DNA of 64,000 nucleotides from JAFNAG01 sp963721405 (lineage in GTDB: Bacteria > Acidobacteriota > UBA6911), in contig CAVRJA010000003.1 in assembly GCA_963721405.1 (NCBI GenBank), forward strand, positions 868,001-932,000. Reading direction: 5' to 3'. A model generated the notes under the pieces. It was not told where the DNA came from. It saw nothing but the letters and a program-made list of their open reading frames with translations, and ran no database searches. Position 1 is the stretch's first letter; each line of letters starts with the position of its first letter. Shown here in pieces: positions 47,601-54,678 of this stretch. The position numbers and the translations under genes are program-made.

Positions 47601-47693
47601 AACATGGCTGTGCCGCGAAAAGCCCAGGTCGGCTGCAGGCACAAAGTTCGGGGACTCTTCGTAACCCAGATCCTGATTGACAGAGCGCCGCAT
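44658..47693 (-). CDS. N6-adenine DNA methyltransferase, Eco57I/type IIG-like
   Basis: A 1011-residue protein. An N-terminal region of about 300 residues precedes the methyltransferase core: GAYYTPIPLVNYMLNELE, the AdoMet motif MQVLDPSCGSGAFLVQCF and the catalytic LVGNPPWRDA (NPPW). The C-terminal half (about 600-1011) with HIIVDASRRFTIYSDDFIAV and RTSLATLDAFKELPVP is a probable target-recognition and helical part. It starts 6 bases after the lexA stop, its ribosome binding site (AGGTGAGG) lies in the end of lexA, and it overlaps the nuclease gene. The frame is intact. Confidence 0.85.
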   Translation of the reverse strand: MRRSVNQDLGYEESPNFVPAADLGFSRHSHVYRQAHERCGMKGVYLLRDPQRHSDIPVVFFCEAEREEAAAAIHQRIWNQDIVPFILVETPKTLRLYSGFRYNPKAASDRERGILTAAVDFNEAATRLEAIRADAIDSGEVWDRLGEEIDPSSRVDWSLLTALQSLERKLRERGLSRQHAHALIGKFVYLRYLRDRQILSKRKLERWRLNPDDVFSHRAKPAAFRELNSRLDDWLNGSVFPLPENAIRSEHLQLVAGVFAGGSPEGQLALDLQIYDFSFIPIETLSVIYEQFLHSSEEGTASRGREMGAYYTPIPLVNYMLNELESRHPLEEGMQVLDPSCGSGAFLVQCFRSLIEKKSRAGRLRPAELRDLLTKHIFGVDRDGDACQVAEMSLILTLLDYTTPPDLENNPQFRLPVLRGHNIFKADFFDPDSIWAEKRRHLTVDWLVGNPPWRDAKAGAPEDRHVLAWMKQNAGQFPTGGNQVAEAYVWHSLPLLNEDSVAALVLPAMTLFKKESTQFRARMFQSIRAWCVANFSNLAYILFSGRSEAPALSIFFSPRPEAEQIDSDEIILTFAPLVANQRANRPDRTGHKRDTWHLVVNGAEIREIATASVIRGGFQEWKQAMWGSFRDGKLLNRVAKRFPSMVQFARENGLRLHQGFELREHGKGEETEPVPEIAGRTQVDFSKLKNCGRIFAFPLESLSDIPHEKTYVRKRGGMAGLVVSRPPHIIVDASRRFTIYSDDFIAVPPRKIGISGPQSTSRMLRALSVYLSSEFCTYQQFFTTPEWGVRTSLATLDAFKELPVPVGLLSDSELREWEEMQIRLASESSGGVEPADASLQEINSRTCDLLGLSPAERILVEDFVRWNTQMIKGKVSAEVVSRPSDEAIHSYLATLSGELNRFIGQDSGLTHSLHAARASDSVMIAIALVHGGGQKPILQDAGERSAAALAETRKHLMRPHSQWLYFERCLKIYESGTMYIFKPLEMIHWTRRQAILDAGEIIAETLGGQRE

Positions 47694-47699
47694 CTTGCC

Positions 47700-48347
47700 T
47701 CACCTCGCCTGGCGGATCAGCCCTACATACAAACCGAGTATGCGCAAAGGCGTCTCGGGGCAGTTCTCGATCCGGATGTCGGCCATCTGATCGTTCTCCG
47801 CCTTTAGACGGACATGGTTCTTATAGTGATAAAAACGTTTGAGAGTCGCTTCATCATCTAACAGCACCGCCGCGATCTCCCCGTTTTCGACGACTTCCTG
47901 TTGGCGGATGACGGCCATATCCCCTGAACGAATGCCAACATTTACCATACTCTCGCCTACGACTCGAAGCACAAAGAGCGCACCGTGAGGGAAAAGATCG
48001 TCGCTGATGCTAATACGGCCCTCGATGTGCTCCTGCGCAAGAATGGGGCGCCCGGCTGCGATGTGGCCAACGATTGGGATCTGAACGAGTCCGCTTGACT
48101 TGCCGGCAGTTTTGGACAGCACCCTTATGCCTCTTGACTTGCCGGCATACAGGTCGATGTACCCCTTGTTTTTAATGAGTCGCAGATGCTCCCTGACACT
48201 GAAGGAGCTTCGATATCCAAATTGCTCTGCAATCTCATCATGTGTTGGCGGCATCCCCTCCAGATTCACGCGCGCGAGAACGTAATCCAGGATTTTCCTC
48301 TGGGCGCGAGTGAGGCCTTTTCCGGCCGCGGCATTGTCGAGTGCCAT
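47700..48347 (-). CDS. lexA: LexA repressor heading a restriction-modification operon
   Basis: A 215-residue canonical LexA. The N-terminal winged helix is LTRAQRKILDYVLARV, then PPTHDEIAEQFGYRSSFSVR. The self-cleavage site is Ala98-Gly99 in GHIAAGRPILAQEHI. The catalytic dyad is Ser133 (VVGESMVNVG) and Lys170 (EATLKRFY), 37 residues apart as in E. coli LexA. RecA-stimulated self-cleavage should therefore work. It is the first gene of an operon with the methyltransferase and nuclease. A dyad at 48359-48376 is 12 bases upstream of its ATG. Confidence 0.9.
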   Translation of the reverse strand: MALDNAAAGKGLTRAQRKILDYVLARVNLEGMPPTHDEIAEQFGYRSSFSVREHLRLIKNKGYIDLYAGKSRGIRVLSKTAGKSSGLVQIPIVGHIAAGRPILAQEHIEGRISISDDLFPHGALFVLRVVGESMVNVGIRSGDMAVIRQQEVVENGEIAAVLLDDEATLKRFYHYKNHVRLKAENDQMADIRIENCPETPLRILGLYVGLIRQAR

Positions 48348-48358
48348 GATGAAATGAT

Positions 48359-48376
48359 ACTGCTGATATAAGCAGT
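48359..48376. promoter_or_regulatory. Dyad operator candidate of the lexA operon
   Basis: ACTGCT-GATATA-AGCAGT is a perfect 6-6-6 inverted repeat ending 12 bases before the lexA start, extendable to ATACTGCT/AGCAGTGT with one mismatch. It has the size and half-site form (CTG...CAG) of a LexA box, and its position would block initiation. Autorepression is inferred. The remainder of the 48348-48736 gap carries the abiE control region and no gene. Confidence 0.55.
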
Positions 48377-48611
48377 GTGCAATACCAGACCCATCCCAAA
48401 TCTGTGGAATCCGTGGCGTCTTCGCGATTCCGATGGCAAACGTGGAGAGCCTCTACAAATTATCTTCGCAATTTGCCAATTGAGCCGGTGACGGGAGACC
48501 GGTGCAAGAGGCAAATGGATCGTTGTTGGAAAGCAGACCTGGATCAATTGTCGCTAGCGCCGAAGTAAATCATTGAAAATGATTAATTTATACCAGTTTC
48601 TGACATTTGCC

Positions 48612-48720
48612 TTGTGTTTTCACGTGGTTTTGTATATACTGAAACCAGTTGGTACCAATAAATGGGTACTTAATGGCTTTGAAGAATACATTTCAGTATA
48701 TAGCAAGACCAGTTAGTACC
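48612..48720 (+). promoter_or_regulatory. abiE promoter with duplicated operators
   Basis: A promoter-like pair TTGTGT (48612-48617) and TATACT (48635-48640) is spaced by 17 bases. It overlaps TATATACTGAAA (48633-48644), whose exact inverse TTTCAGTATATA is at 48691-48702. Each is followed by ACCAGTTGGTACC (48644-48656) or ACCAGTTAGTACC (48708-48720). Two mirrored and repeated sites before an abiEi gene fit the known AbiEi autoregulation through inverted repeats. The region is very AT-rich compared with its surroundings. Confidence 0.6.
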
Positions 48721-48736
48721 CAAAAAATGGCTTTAT

Positions 48737-49522
48737 ATGGCTCAGAAAAATACAATTCTTTCAAAAACGGACAGTCGCCTCATTGAAGAGGTAGTGCTGG
48801 CACACGGCCAAATAGCCAATACCGGCCAACTCCACAAAATTTTTGCGCGAGCCTACTCGCGCAGGAGTGACCGGAAGAAGCGCATCTCCTTCCTAACCAA
48901 AGCCGGGTGGTTGGTCAGAATCAAGAGAGGCTTCTACCTGGTCGTGACCGATCTAAGCTTGCTTACAACGGGCAATGTCTCAAATTTCGTCATCTCAAAT
49001 GCCCTTAACAGCAAGTCCTATGTGTCGTTTGCGAACGCATTAAATTGGCACGGCATGTTCGACCAACTTACAGGGAGCGTTGACGCGGTAACGAGCACGA
49101 GGGCCAGAAACTACCGGTTCCAAAACACGGAATTCAGATTCTTCAGGGTCAAGGAAAAACTCTTCTTCGGTTTTGCCAACGAACGGGCGAATGGGAAGAT
49201 CGTGAACATTGCCGAGAAAGAAAAAATCATCTTGGACTACCTCTCCATCAGGCGGAACGCGGCCACGATCAGCTTGGTTTTCGAAAAGTTGAAGGAACAC
49301 AAAGCTACGTTTGATTTTTCAAAGATGATTGAATACGCAAAAGCATACAACCTTACGATCCAGCGCAACCTCGGGTTCCTGCTCGACGCGGTCGGCGTCT
49401 CAACCGATGCCCTGCACGAGATCACGCGCAAGAACATGACCGGATTCAGCAAAATGCACGGCAACGCAAAAACCTTCAACGCTAAATGGCGTCTGTACTA
49501 TGACCTTGGAGTTATTGACTAA
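48737..49522 (+). CDS. abiEi: AbiEi-type antitoxin and transcriptional repressor
   Basis: A 261-residue protein with an N-terminal winged helix (GQLHKIFARAYSRRSDRKKR, then WLVRIKRGFYLV) and the AbiEi core SYVSFANALNWHGMFDQLTG, typical of type IV antitoxins. It represses its own operon and counteracts AbiEii. It overlaps abiEii by 23 bases. The gene and its leader are richer in A and T than neighbouring genes, suggesting transfer. Confidence 0.85.
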   Translation: MAQKNTILSKTDSRLIEEVVLAHGQIANTGQLHKIFARAYSRRSDRKKRISFLTKAGWLVRIKRGFYLVVTDLSLLTTGNVSNFVISNALNSKSYVSFANALNWHGMFDQLTGSVDAVTSTRARNYRFQNTEFRFFRVKEKLFFGFANERANGKIVNIAEKEKIILDYLSIRRNAATISLVFEKLKEHKATFDFSKMIEYAKAYNLTIQRNLGFLLDAVGVSTDALHEITRKNMTGFSKMHGNAKTFNAKWRLYYDLGVID

Positions 49523-50273
49523 AGCACAACTGCAAATCATCAATCGGAGGAGCAACCTCCGGTATCCCCTCGACACTGCCGAGAAGGATTATTTCCTCGC
49601 GCTGGTATCGAAAATAATCTACGAATCTCCGCTCAAGGACAAACTCGTTTTCAAGGGAGGGACCGCGCTTCACCACACCTATCTACCGCAGTTGCGCTTT
49701 TCGGAAGATCTGGACTTCACGGCGCTATCGGCCATAACCCTGGAGGATCTTGCGAGCGTTCTTGCTGCATACGATTTTCTTGAGGTGAAAGAGCATTTCT
49801 TATCGGAGTTTACACTCAAGGTAAACCGGCTGAAGTATACAGGGCCCTTGGGGATGCCGAATTCTCTCAAGATCGAAATAGATTATGCCCAGAACGTGGT
49901 ATTGCCCGCCAGCGACAGAGAATACAAGAACGTTTACGGCGTTCAGACCAAGGCCAGGATCATGGATCTGTGGGAGATCCTCGCGGAGAAGTTTCGGGCG
50001 GCAAGCGGCCGAGCCAGATATCGTGACTTCTACGATATCGCCATGATCCTCGATGCTCATCAAATGGACATGGGGGAAATACTCGATCTGGTGCGCCAAA
50101 AAGAAATACGGCAGACGATCTCCCAGGTATCAATATTGCGAAATTGGGAAATCGCAAAACAAGAAAAGGGGAAAGGCGCAGACCTCATCGTCTACACGAA
50201 GGAAATACCGGAAGAAAAAATCCAGGAGTCCATCGAGAGGATCGGGCCTTTTGAAATAAGGAAGACCCAGTAA
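49500..50273 (+). CDS. abiEii: AbiEii nucleotidyltransferase toxin
   Basis: A 257-residue AbiEii-family nucleotidyltransferase. The catalytic motif is LVFKGGTALHHTYLPQLRFS, then EDLDFTAL, giving GG...S-E-D-L-D. KIEIDYAQNVV and a later DLWEILAEKFRAASGRARYR with DFYDI complete the family pattern. Such toxins stop growth by nucleotidyl transfer to tRNA and provide phage abortive infection. It ends about 110 bases before tRNA-Ser. Confidence 0.88.
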   Translation: MTLELLTKAQLQIINRRSNLRYPLDTAEKDYFLALVSKIIYESPLKDKLVFKGGTALHHTYLPQLRFSEDLDFTALSAITLEDLASVLAAYDFLEVKEHFLSEFTLKVNRLKYTGPLGMPNSLKIEIDYAQNVVLPASDREYKNVYGVQTKARIMDLWEILAEKFRAASGRARYRDFYDIAMILDAHQMDMGEILDLVRQKEIRQTISQVSILRNWEIAKQEKGKGADLIVYTKEIPEEKIQESIERIGPFEIRKTQ

Positions 50274-50384
50274 CCGCTCCTCCATGGGAATCGAAGCAGT
50301 CAAAACGGTCGGAAGGCGGCGTCGCGGAGAATGACCGGAAGTCAAAACCAGGGGCGTCACCCGTTTTCGGAGAAGCAAAGGATC

Positions 50385-50477
50385 TGGCGGAGAGGGGGGG
50401 ATTCGAACCCCCGACACCGGTTTTGCCAGTGTAACTGCTTAGCAGGCAGCCCTGTTCGGCCACTCCAGCACCTCTCC
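50385..50477 (-). tRNA. tRNA-Ser (anticodon GCU)
   Basis: A serine tRNA on the reverse strand. The acceptor stem GGAGAGG pairs with CCTCTCC. The anticodon loop is CTGCTAA closed by CTGC/GCAG, giving anticodon GCU. A long variable arm (ACACTGG/CCGGTGT) marks it as serine type, and the T arm is GGGGGTTCGAATCCCCC. Discriminator G is followed by an encoded CCA. It reads codons AGC and AGU. It sits at the boundary between the defence island and housekeeping genes. Confidence 0.95.
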
Positions 50478-50663
50478 ACAGCCGATTGCGAGTGTGCTCA
50501 CGAAGACACCCATGGGCGGCACAGGACGCAATAGTAGCGAAGCAAGCCGCACATTGCCAGAGGAAAACACGGACGTCCGACTCCGGCAAAATCCTGGCAT
50601 TTTTTGCATTTTGCACGCGGGTTTTATAATCTTGATGTTTTTCAGGCAAGGATGGATAACGAC

Positions 50664-52112
50664 ATGCCCACAACGGTTCGCGTTCGCTTTGCCCCCAGCC
50701 CCACCGGCTATCTCCACGTCGGCGGAGCCCGCACGGCCCTGTTCAATTGGCTCTTCGCACGCCATCACGGCGGCAAATTCATCCTTCGTATTGAAGATAC
50801 CGATATGGCCCGTTCTTCGGAAGAGATGGTGGAGGGCATACTTCAGGGCATGCGGTGGCTCGGCCTGGACTGGGACGAGGGTCCCTTCTTTCAATCGAAA
50901 CGGCTGGACCGGTATCGGGAGTTCGCTTTCAAACTGATCGAGGGCGGACACGCGTACCGCTGCTTCTGTTCGCCGGAGGAGTTGGCGGAACGCAAGGACG
51001 CCCAAAAAGACGTAATCGGAGCCAGACTGTACGACCGTCACTGCCTTGCCATTCCGCCAAAGGAGGCGCAATCGAAGGCGGGCGCAGGTCTCCCGTTTGC
51101 GGTGCGGTTTAAAGTGCCGGGAGGCAAGACCTCCTACGTCGACCGCGTCTTCGGTGCGATTGAAGTGGATCACGCGAACCTCGAGGATTTCGTCCTGCTC
51201 CGCTCGGACGGCATCCCGACCTACCATCTCGGCGTCGTGGTCGACGATCTGGACATGAAGATCACCCACGTTGTTCGCGGCGCCGATCACATTTCCAATA
51301 CGCCAAAACAGATTCTGCTATATCAGGCGGCCGGACAAACGCTGCCGGAATTCGCTCATCTTCCCCTGATCCTGGGCCCGGACAAGAGGCGGCTCTCCAA
51401 ACGCCACGGCGCGACCTCCGTGATGGCATACATGGAAATGGGGTATCTGCCCGACGCGTTCTTTAACTTCCTTGCCCTGTTGGGATGGTCCCCGGGAGGC
51501 AACCGTGAAATCCTGACGAGGGAGGAGTTGATTTCGCTCTTTACCCTCGACGGAGTCGGCAAGACCAATGCCGTCTTCGGCACCGACAAGCTCAACTGGT
51601 TCAACAGCCAGTACATCAACGCGGCTGGGCCGGCGGAACTCCGCCGGCTGGTCGCAGCAGAACTCCGTTCTGCACGCGTCTGGACCCGTGCGGAGGACGA
51701 GTGTTCCCCGGATGTGATGGACAGGACTCTGGCCCTCCTGAAGAGCCGGGCGCAGGTGCTCAAGGACTTCAGCAGCCGCTTCCCCGCATTTTTTACCGAC
51801 CGGTTCGAGTACAATCCGGCTGCCGAGGCCAAATTCCTCCAGGAGCCGGCGCTGAAAGCCCTGATCCCCGGCCTGCTCGACAGGTATGAAAACAATGCCT
51901 CATTCACCCTGGAGTCGACAGAACAGGTTCTGCGGGACTTCGCACAGGAGCAGGGCGCCAAGGCGGGATTGCTGATCAACGCCTTGCGCGTGGGGTTGAC
52001 CGGTCAGGGAGTCTCCCCGGGATTGTTCGAGGTCATGCAGGCACTGGGACGGGATTGTGTTCTCGCGCGCATGCGCAGGCTGGCACTTTACCTCGCGCAA
52101 CGCAGTCAGTGA
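50664..52112 (+). CDS. gltX: Glutamyl-tRNA synthetase
   Basis: Charges tRNA-Glu with glutamate. About 482 residues, class I fold: VRFAPSPTGYLHVGGARTAL holds the HIGH-like motif, FILRIEDTDMARSSEEMVEG follows, and the KMSKS-like motif is RRLSKRHGATSV. A C-terminal anticodon-binding domain completes the enzyme. ATGs at 50652 and 50664 are both possible; I chose 50664 because AAGG is then better spaced and it matches family starts. It is separated from pdxJ by 140 bases. Confidence 0.95.
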   Translation: MPTTVRVRFAPSPTGYLHVGGARTALFNWLFARHHGGKFILRIEDTDMARSSEEMVEGILQGMRWLGLDWDEGPFFQSKRLDRYREFAFKLIEGGHAYRCFCSPEELAERKDAQKDVIGARLYDRHCLAIPPKEAQSKAGAGLPFAVRFKVPGGKTSYVDRVFGAIEVDHANLEDFVLLRSDGIPTYHLGVVVDDLDMKITHVVRGADHISNTPKQILLYQAAGQTLPEFAHLPLILGPDKRRLSKRHGATSVMAYMEMGYLPDAFFNFLALLGWSPGGNREILTREELISLFTLDGVGKTNAVFGTDKLNWFNSQYINAAGPAELRRLVAAELRSARVWTRAEDECSPDVMDRTLALLKSRAQVLKDFSSRFPAFFTDRFEYNPAAEAKFLQEPALKALIPGLLDRYENNASFTLESTEQVLRDFAQEQGAKAGLLINALRVGLTGQGVSPGLFEVMQALGRDCVLARMRRLALYLAQRSQ

Positions 52113-52252
52113 CATACGGGTCGGGCCGGATCTTCCTTTGGAGTACAATAGCTTGCCCGCAGGCTGAGTTCCGGAGGACCGGCGCAGCCCGGCGCCTCGG
52201 GGTGAAGTTCGGGAGACATCGATCCACTAAAACGGCATGGGGTGATACGACG

Positions 52253-52987
52253 ATGACCAAGCTGGGAGTGAATATCGATCACATCGCAACCATTCGACAG
52301 GCCCGGCAGGCAATCGAGCCCGATCCGGTTGCGGCGGCTGTCCTCGCGGAACTCGCGGGCGCCGACGGCATCACGGTTCACCTGCGCGGCGATCGAAGGC
52401 ACATTCGCGACAGCGACGTCCGGCGGCTGAGGGAATCGGTGACCACTCGACTGAACCTGGAGATGGCGGCTTCCGCCGAAATGGTCCGCATCGCAGTCGA
52501 CCTCAAGCCCGACCAGTCTACTCTGGTGCCCGAACGGGAGGGTGAGGTCACCACCGAAGGAGGCCTCGACGTCGTGCGCAGGAAGAAACAAATCGCATCC
52601 GCCGTCCGAAAGCTCATGGGCGGTGGCATACAGGTGAGCCTGTTCATAGACCCTGAACCGGCGCAGGTGGATGCGGCGGCTACGCTCGGCGCATCCATGA
52701 TCGAATTGAATACGCGAGCATACTCCGAGACCTGCCCGCGCAGCCCGGATCTGGCGGGACCGGCACTTCAGCGCGAACTGGCAAAAGTCCTGGCTGCTGG
52801 CAACAGGGGTGCGGAGAAAGGCCTCAAGATCCTGGCCGGCCACGGGCTGACCTATCGCAACGTCCGCCTGATTTCGGATATCCCGGTCATCGAAGAGCTC
52901 AACATCGGACACAACATCGTGGCACGGGCAGCACTGGTCGGAATGCGGCAGGCGGTCGTCGAGATGCTCGCCGCCATGGGCCGCTGA
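52253..52987 (+). CDS. pdxJ: Pyridoxine 5'-phosphate synthase
   Basis: A 244-residue TIM-barrel enzyme that condenses 1-deoxyxylulose-5-phosphate with 3-amino-2-oxopropyl phosphate in vitamin B6 synthesis. It begins LGVNIDHIATIRQARQ and has DGITVHLRGDRRHIRDSDV, SLFIDPEPAQVDAAA, IELNTRAYSE and GHGLTYRNVRLISDIPVIEE. The frame is open further upstream but the ATG at 52253 matches the conserved N-terminus exactly. Confidence 0.95.
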   Translation: MTKLGVNIDHIATIRQARQAIEPDPVAAAVLAELAGADGITVHLRGDRRHIRDSDVRRLRESVTTRLNLEMAASAEMVRIAVDLKPDQSTLVPEREGEVTTEGGLDVVRRKKQIASAVRKLMGGGIQVSLFIDPEPAQVDAAATLGASMIELNTRAYSETCPRSPDLAGPALQRELAKVLAAGNRGAEKGLKILAGHGLTYRNVRLISDIPVIEELNIGHNIVARAALVGMRQAVVEMLAAMGR

Positions 52988-53022
52988 TCCGGGCGCGGCA
53001 CCCGCGCTGATCCGAGAAATCA

Positions 53023-53081
53023 GCCACAAATTTCACGAAATCCAAATCGTCTCTCTTGCCTTTCTTCGTGCAATTCGTGGC
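53023..53081. repeat. Inverted repeat of CCACGAATTTCACGAA type
   Basis: GCCACAAATTTCACGAA (53023-53039) and TTCGTGCAATTCGTGGC (53065-53081) are complementary at 14 of 17 positions. It lies between pdxJ and rsmI. Related single words occur near 48402 (CTGTGGAATCCGTGGCG) and 59380 (AATTCGTGAAATTTTTCGTG), which suggests a dispersed intergenic repeat family. Confidence 0.5.
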
Positions 53082-53145
53082 CATCTTCCTGATGCGCGGA
53101 AGGCATCGGGCTTCGACCAACGAATCGCGGTCAGGGAGGGGAGAA

Positions 53146-54042
53146 TTGGCAGGACCGATGGAAAGACGGGGAATCCTTTACGTGGTTGCCACGCCGATCG
53201 GCAACCTCGAAGACATCTCACTGCGCGCACTTCGGGTCCTCAAAGAGGCGGACCTGATCGCGTGCGAAGATACTCGTCACACTGCCCGGCTTCTCAATCA
53301 TTATGGCATTACGACCCCTTGCGAGAGCCACCACGAACACAACGAGGCCGTCCATACGCCGCGGCTCCTGGACATGCTTCAGAAAGGGAAAAACATAGCG
53401 CTGGTTTCCGATGCCGGTACGCCCCTGCTGTCCGACCCCGGCTACACCCTCGTGTCGGGCTGCCGGGAGCGAGGTCTGGCCGTGGTCCCGATACCAGGCC
53501 CTTCGGCAATCGCTGCCGCGCTGGCCGGTTCCGGCCTGCCCACCGACAGCTTCTTTTTTGCCGGTTTCCTGCCCCCAAGGCAAGGTATGCGCCGAAAGCG
53601 CCTGCATGAGATCATGGAAATCCGGGCGACACTTGTCTTCTATGAAGCACCGCACCGCTTGCTGGCCACGCTGGAGGATATGACCGGGATTCTTGGCGAA
53701 CGGCAGGCCTGCGTCGCACGCGAACTGACGAAGATTCACGAGGAGTGGCTTCGCGGCACCCTGCCTGAGCTTCTTGCCGAGCTCAGATCGCGTCCGCAGG
53801 TTCGAGGCGAGATTACCCTCGTCGTAGACCGGGGCGAAAATGTCCCCTCTGCAGAAGCGCCTTCCTGGCCAAAGTCGATCGGCACGCATCTCCGGGACCA
53901 GATGGAGAATACCGGCGCGTCGCAAAAGGAAGCCCTGAAAGCTGTAGCGCGCGAGCGAGGCATCTCCCGGAAAGATGCCTACCGCCAATTGCTGAAAGAA
54001 AAACAGCAGCAGAAGCCGGAGAGCAACGAGGATGCAGACTGA
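53146..54042 (+). CDS. rsmI: 16S rRNA 2'-O-methyltransferase (C1402)
   Basis: About 298 residues of the tetrapyrrole methylase fold. Motifs: GILYVVATPIGNLEDISLRA, EDTRHTARLLNHYGI, ALVSDAGTPLLSDPGY and IPGPSAIAAALAGSGLPTDS, as in RsmI, which methylates C1402 of 16S rRNA with AdoMet. The TTG at 53146 has a strong GGAGGGG site six bases upstream; the in-frame ATG at 53158 has only AGGA three bases away. I therefore favour the TTG start. Confidence 0.92.
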   Translation: MAGPMERRGILYVVATPIGNLEDISLRALRVLKEADLIACEDTRHTARLLNHYGITTPCESHHEHNEAVHTPRLLDMLQKGKNIALVSDAGTPLLSDPGYTLVSGCRERGLAVVPIPGPSAIAAALAGSGLPTDSFFFAGFLPPRQGMRRKRLHEIMEIRATLVFYEAPHRLLATLEDMTGILGERQACVARELTKIHEEWLRGTLPELLAELRSRPQVRGEITLVVDRGENVPSAEAPSWPKSIGTHLRDQMENTGASQKEALKAVARERGISRKDAYRQLLKEKQQQKPESNEDAD

Positions 54043-54074
54043 TCCCTGCCAGGTTTTTTCAGACCCGTCGATCG

Positions 54075-54635
54075 CTACCTCACGATGCCGCGCCCTTCCA
54101 GTTCCCCGGGGAGAAAGCCTGCCTTCCTGCCGGCCTGAAATGTGTCGACGCGATCCCGGCGCATGCCCGCCAGCTTCCCCTCCAGCTCCAGAATCTGCCA
54201 GCGCATCTGCTCCTGCGACGAGGACTTGCCGGAACCTTTCGCTCCTTTGCCAATCTGGATCGGGGCCCAGCGCTCCGCGTCCGCTTTGGCTCGCAGAATC
54301 TTGAGCCGGTCCTCCGCCAGCGTGATATCCCGGTCCAGCTTCTGCAACCTGGTTTGAAAGGAACGCAGCGACGCCCGCGGTTCGGCTTTTTGTGTCGATT
54401 TATTTGCAGGAGCCGCGGCCAAATTCGGGGATGAGGTCGAGATCGAGCCCCCCGGCGCGAGGAGCGCGGGATCTCCCGCCTCGATCCGCTTTTCCGGGAC
54501 GCCCGCTTTGTCCAGTTTCTGCCGCCGCTCGGCCTCCTTGCGCGCCACTTCCGCCAGCGACTGAGACGCAGGCGCCACCGGCGCTGCGGAAACCAAAACG
54601 GACACGATCAACACACTGCACAAGAGTGGTTTCAC
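54075..54635 (-). CDS. Secreted coiled-coil protein, unknown function
   Basis: About 186 residues from GTG 54635. The N-terminus KPLLCSVLIVSVLVSAAPVA is a signal peptide. The rest is charged and helical: SLAEVARKEAERRQKLDKAG, a low-complexity Ser/Pro linker, then RSFQTRLQKLDRDITLAEDR with RLKILRAKADAERW and a final helical segment. It is probably periplasmic. No family recognised. The frame is open upstream across the gatA end but that is unlikely to be translated. Confidence 0.55.
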   Translation of the reverse strand: MKPLLCSVLIVSVLVSAAPVAPASQSLAEVARKEAERRQKLDKAGVPEKRIEAGDPALLAPGGSISTSSPNLAAAPANKSTQKAEPRASLRSFQTRLQKLDRDITLAEDRLKILRAKADAERWAPIQIGKGAKGSGKSSSQEQMRWQILELEGKLAGMRRDRVDTFQAGRKAGFLPGELEGRGIVR

Positions 54636-54678
54636 ACCTCTTCTAACTGCCGACAGGTCGATTTGAGCGAAAAAAGAA

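Noticed and set aside
50385..50477. tRNA-Ser 3' end duplicated as an att site in the island
   Set aside because: I did not see a second copy of the tRNA 3' terminal sequence or an integrase gene, so an attachment site cannot be claimed.
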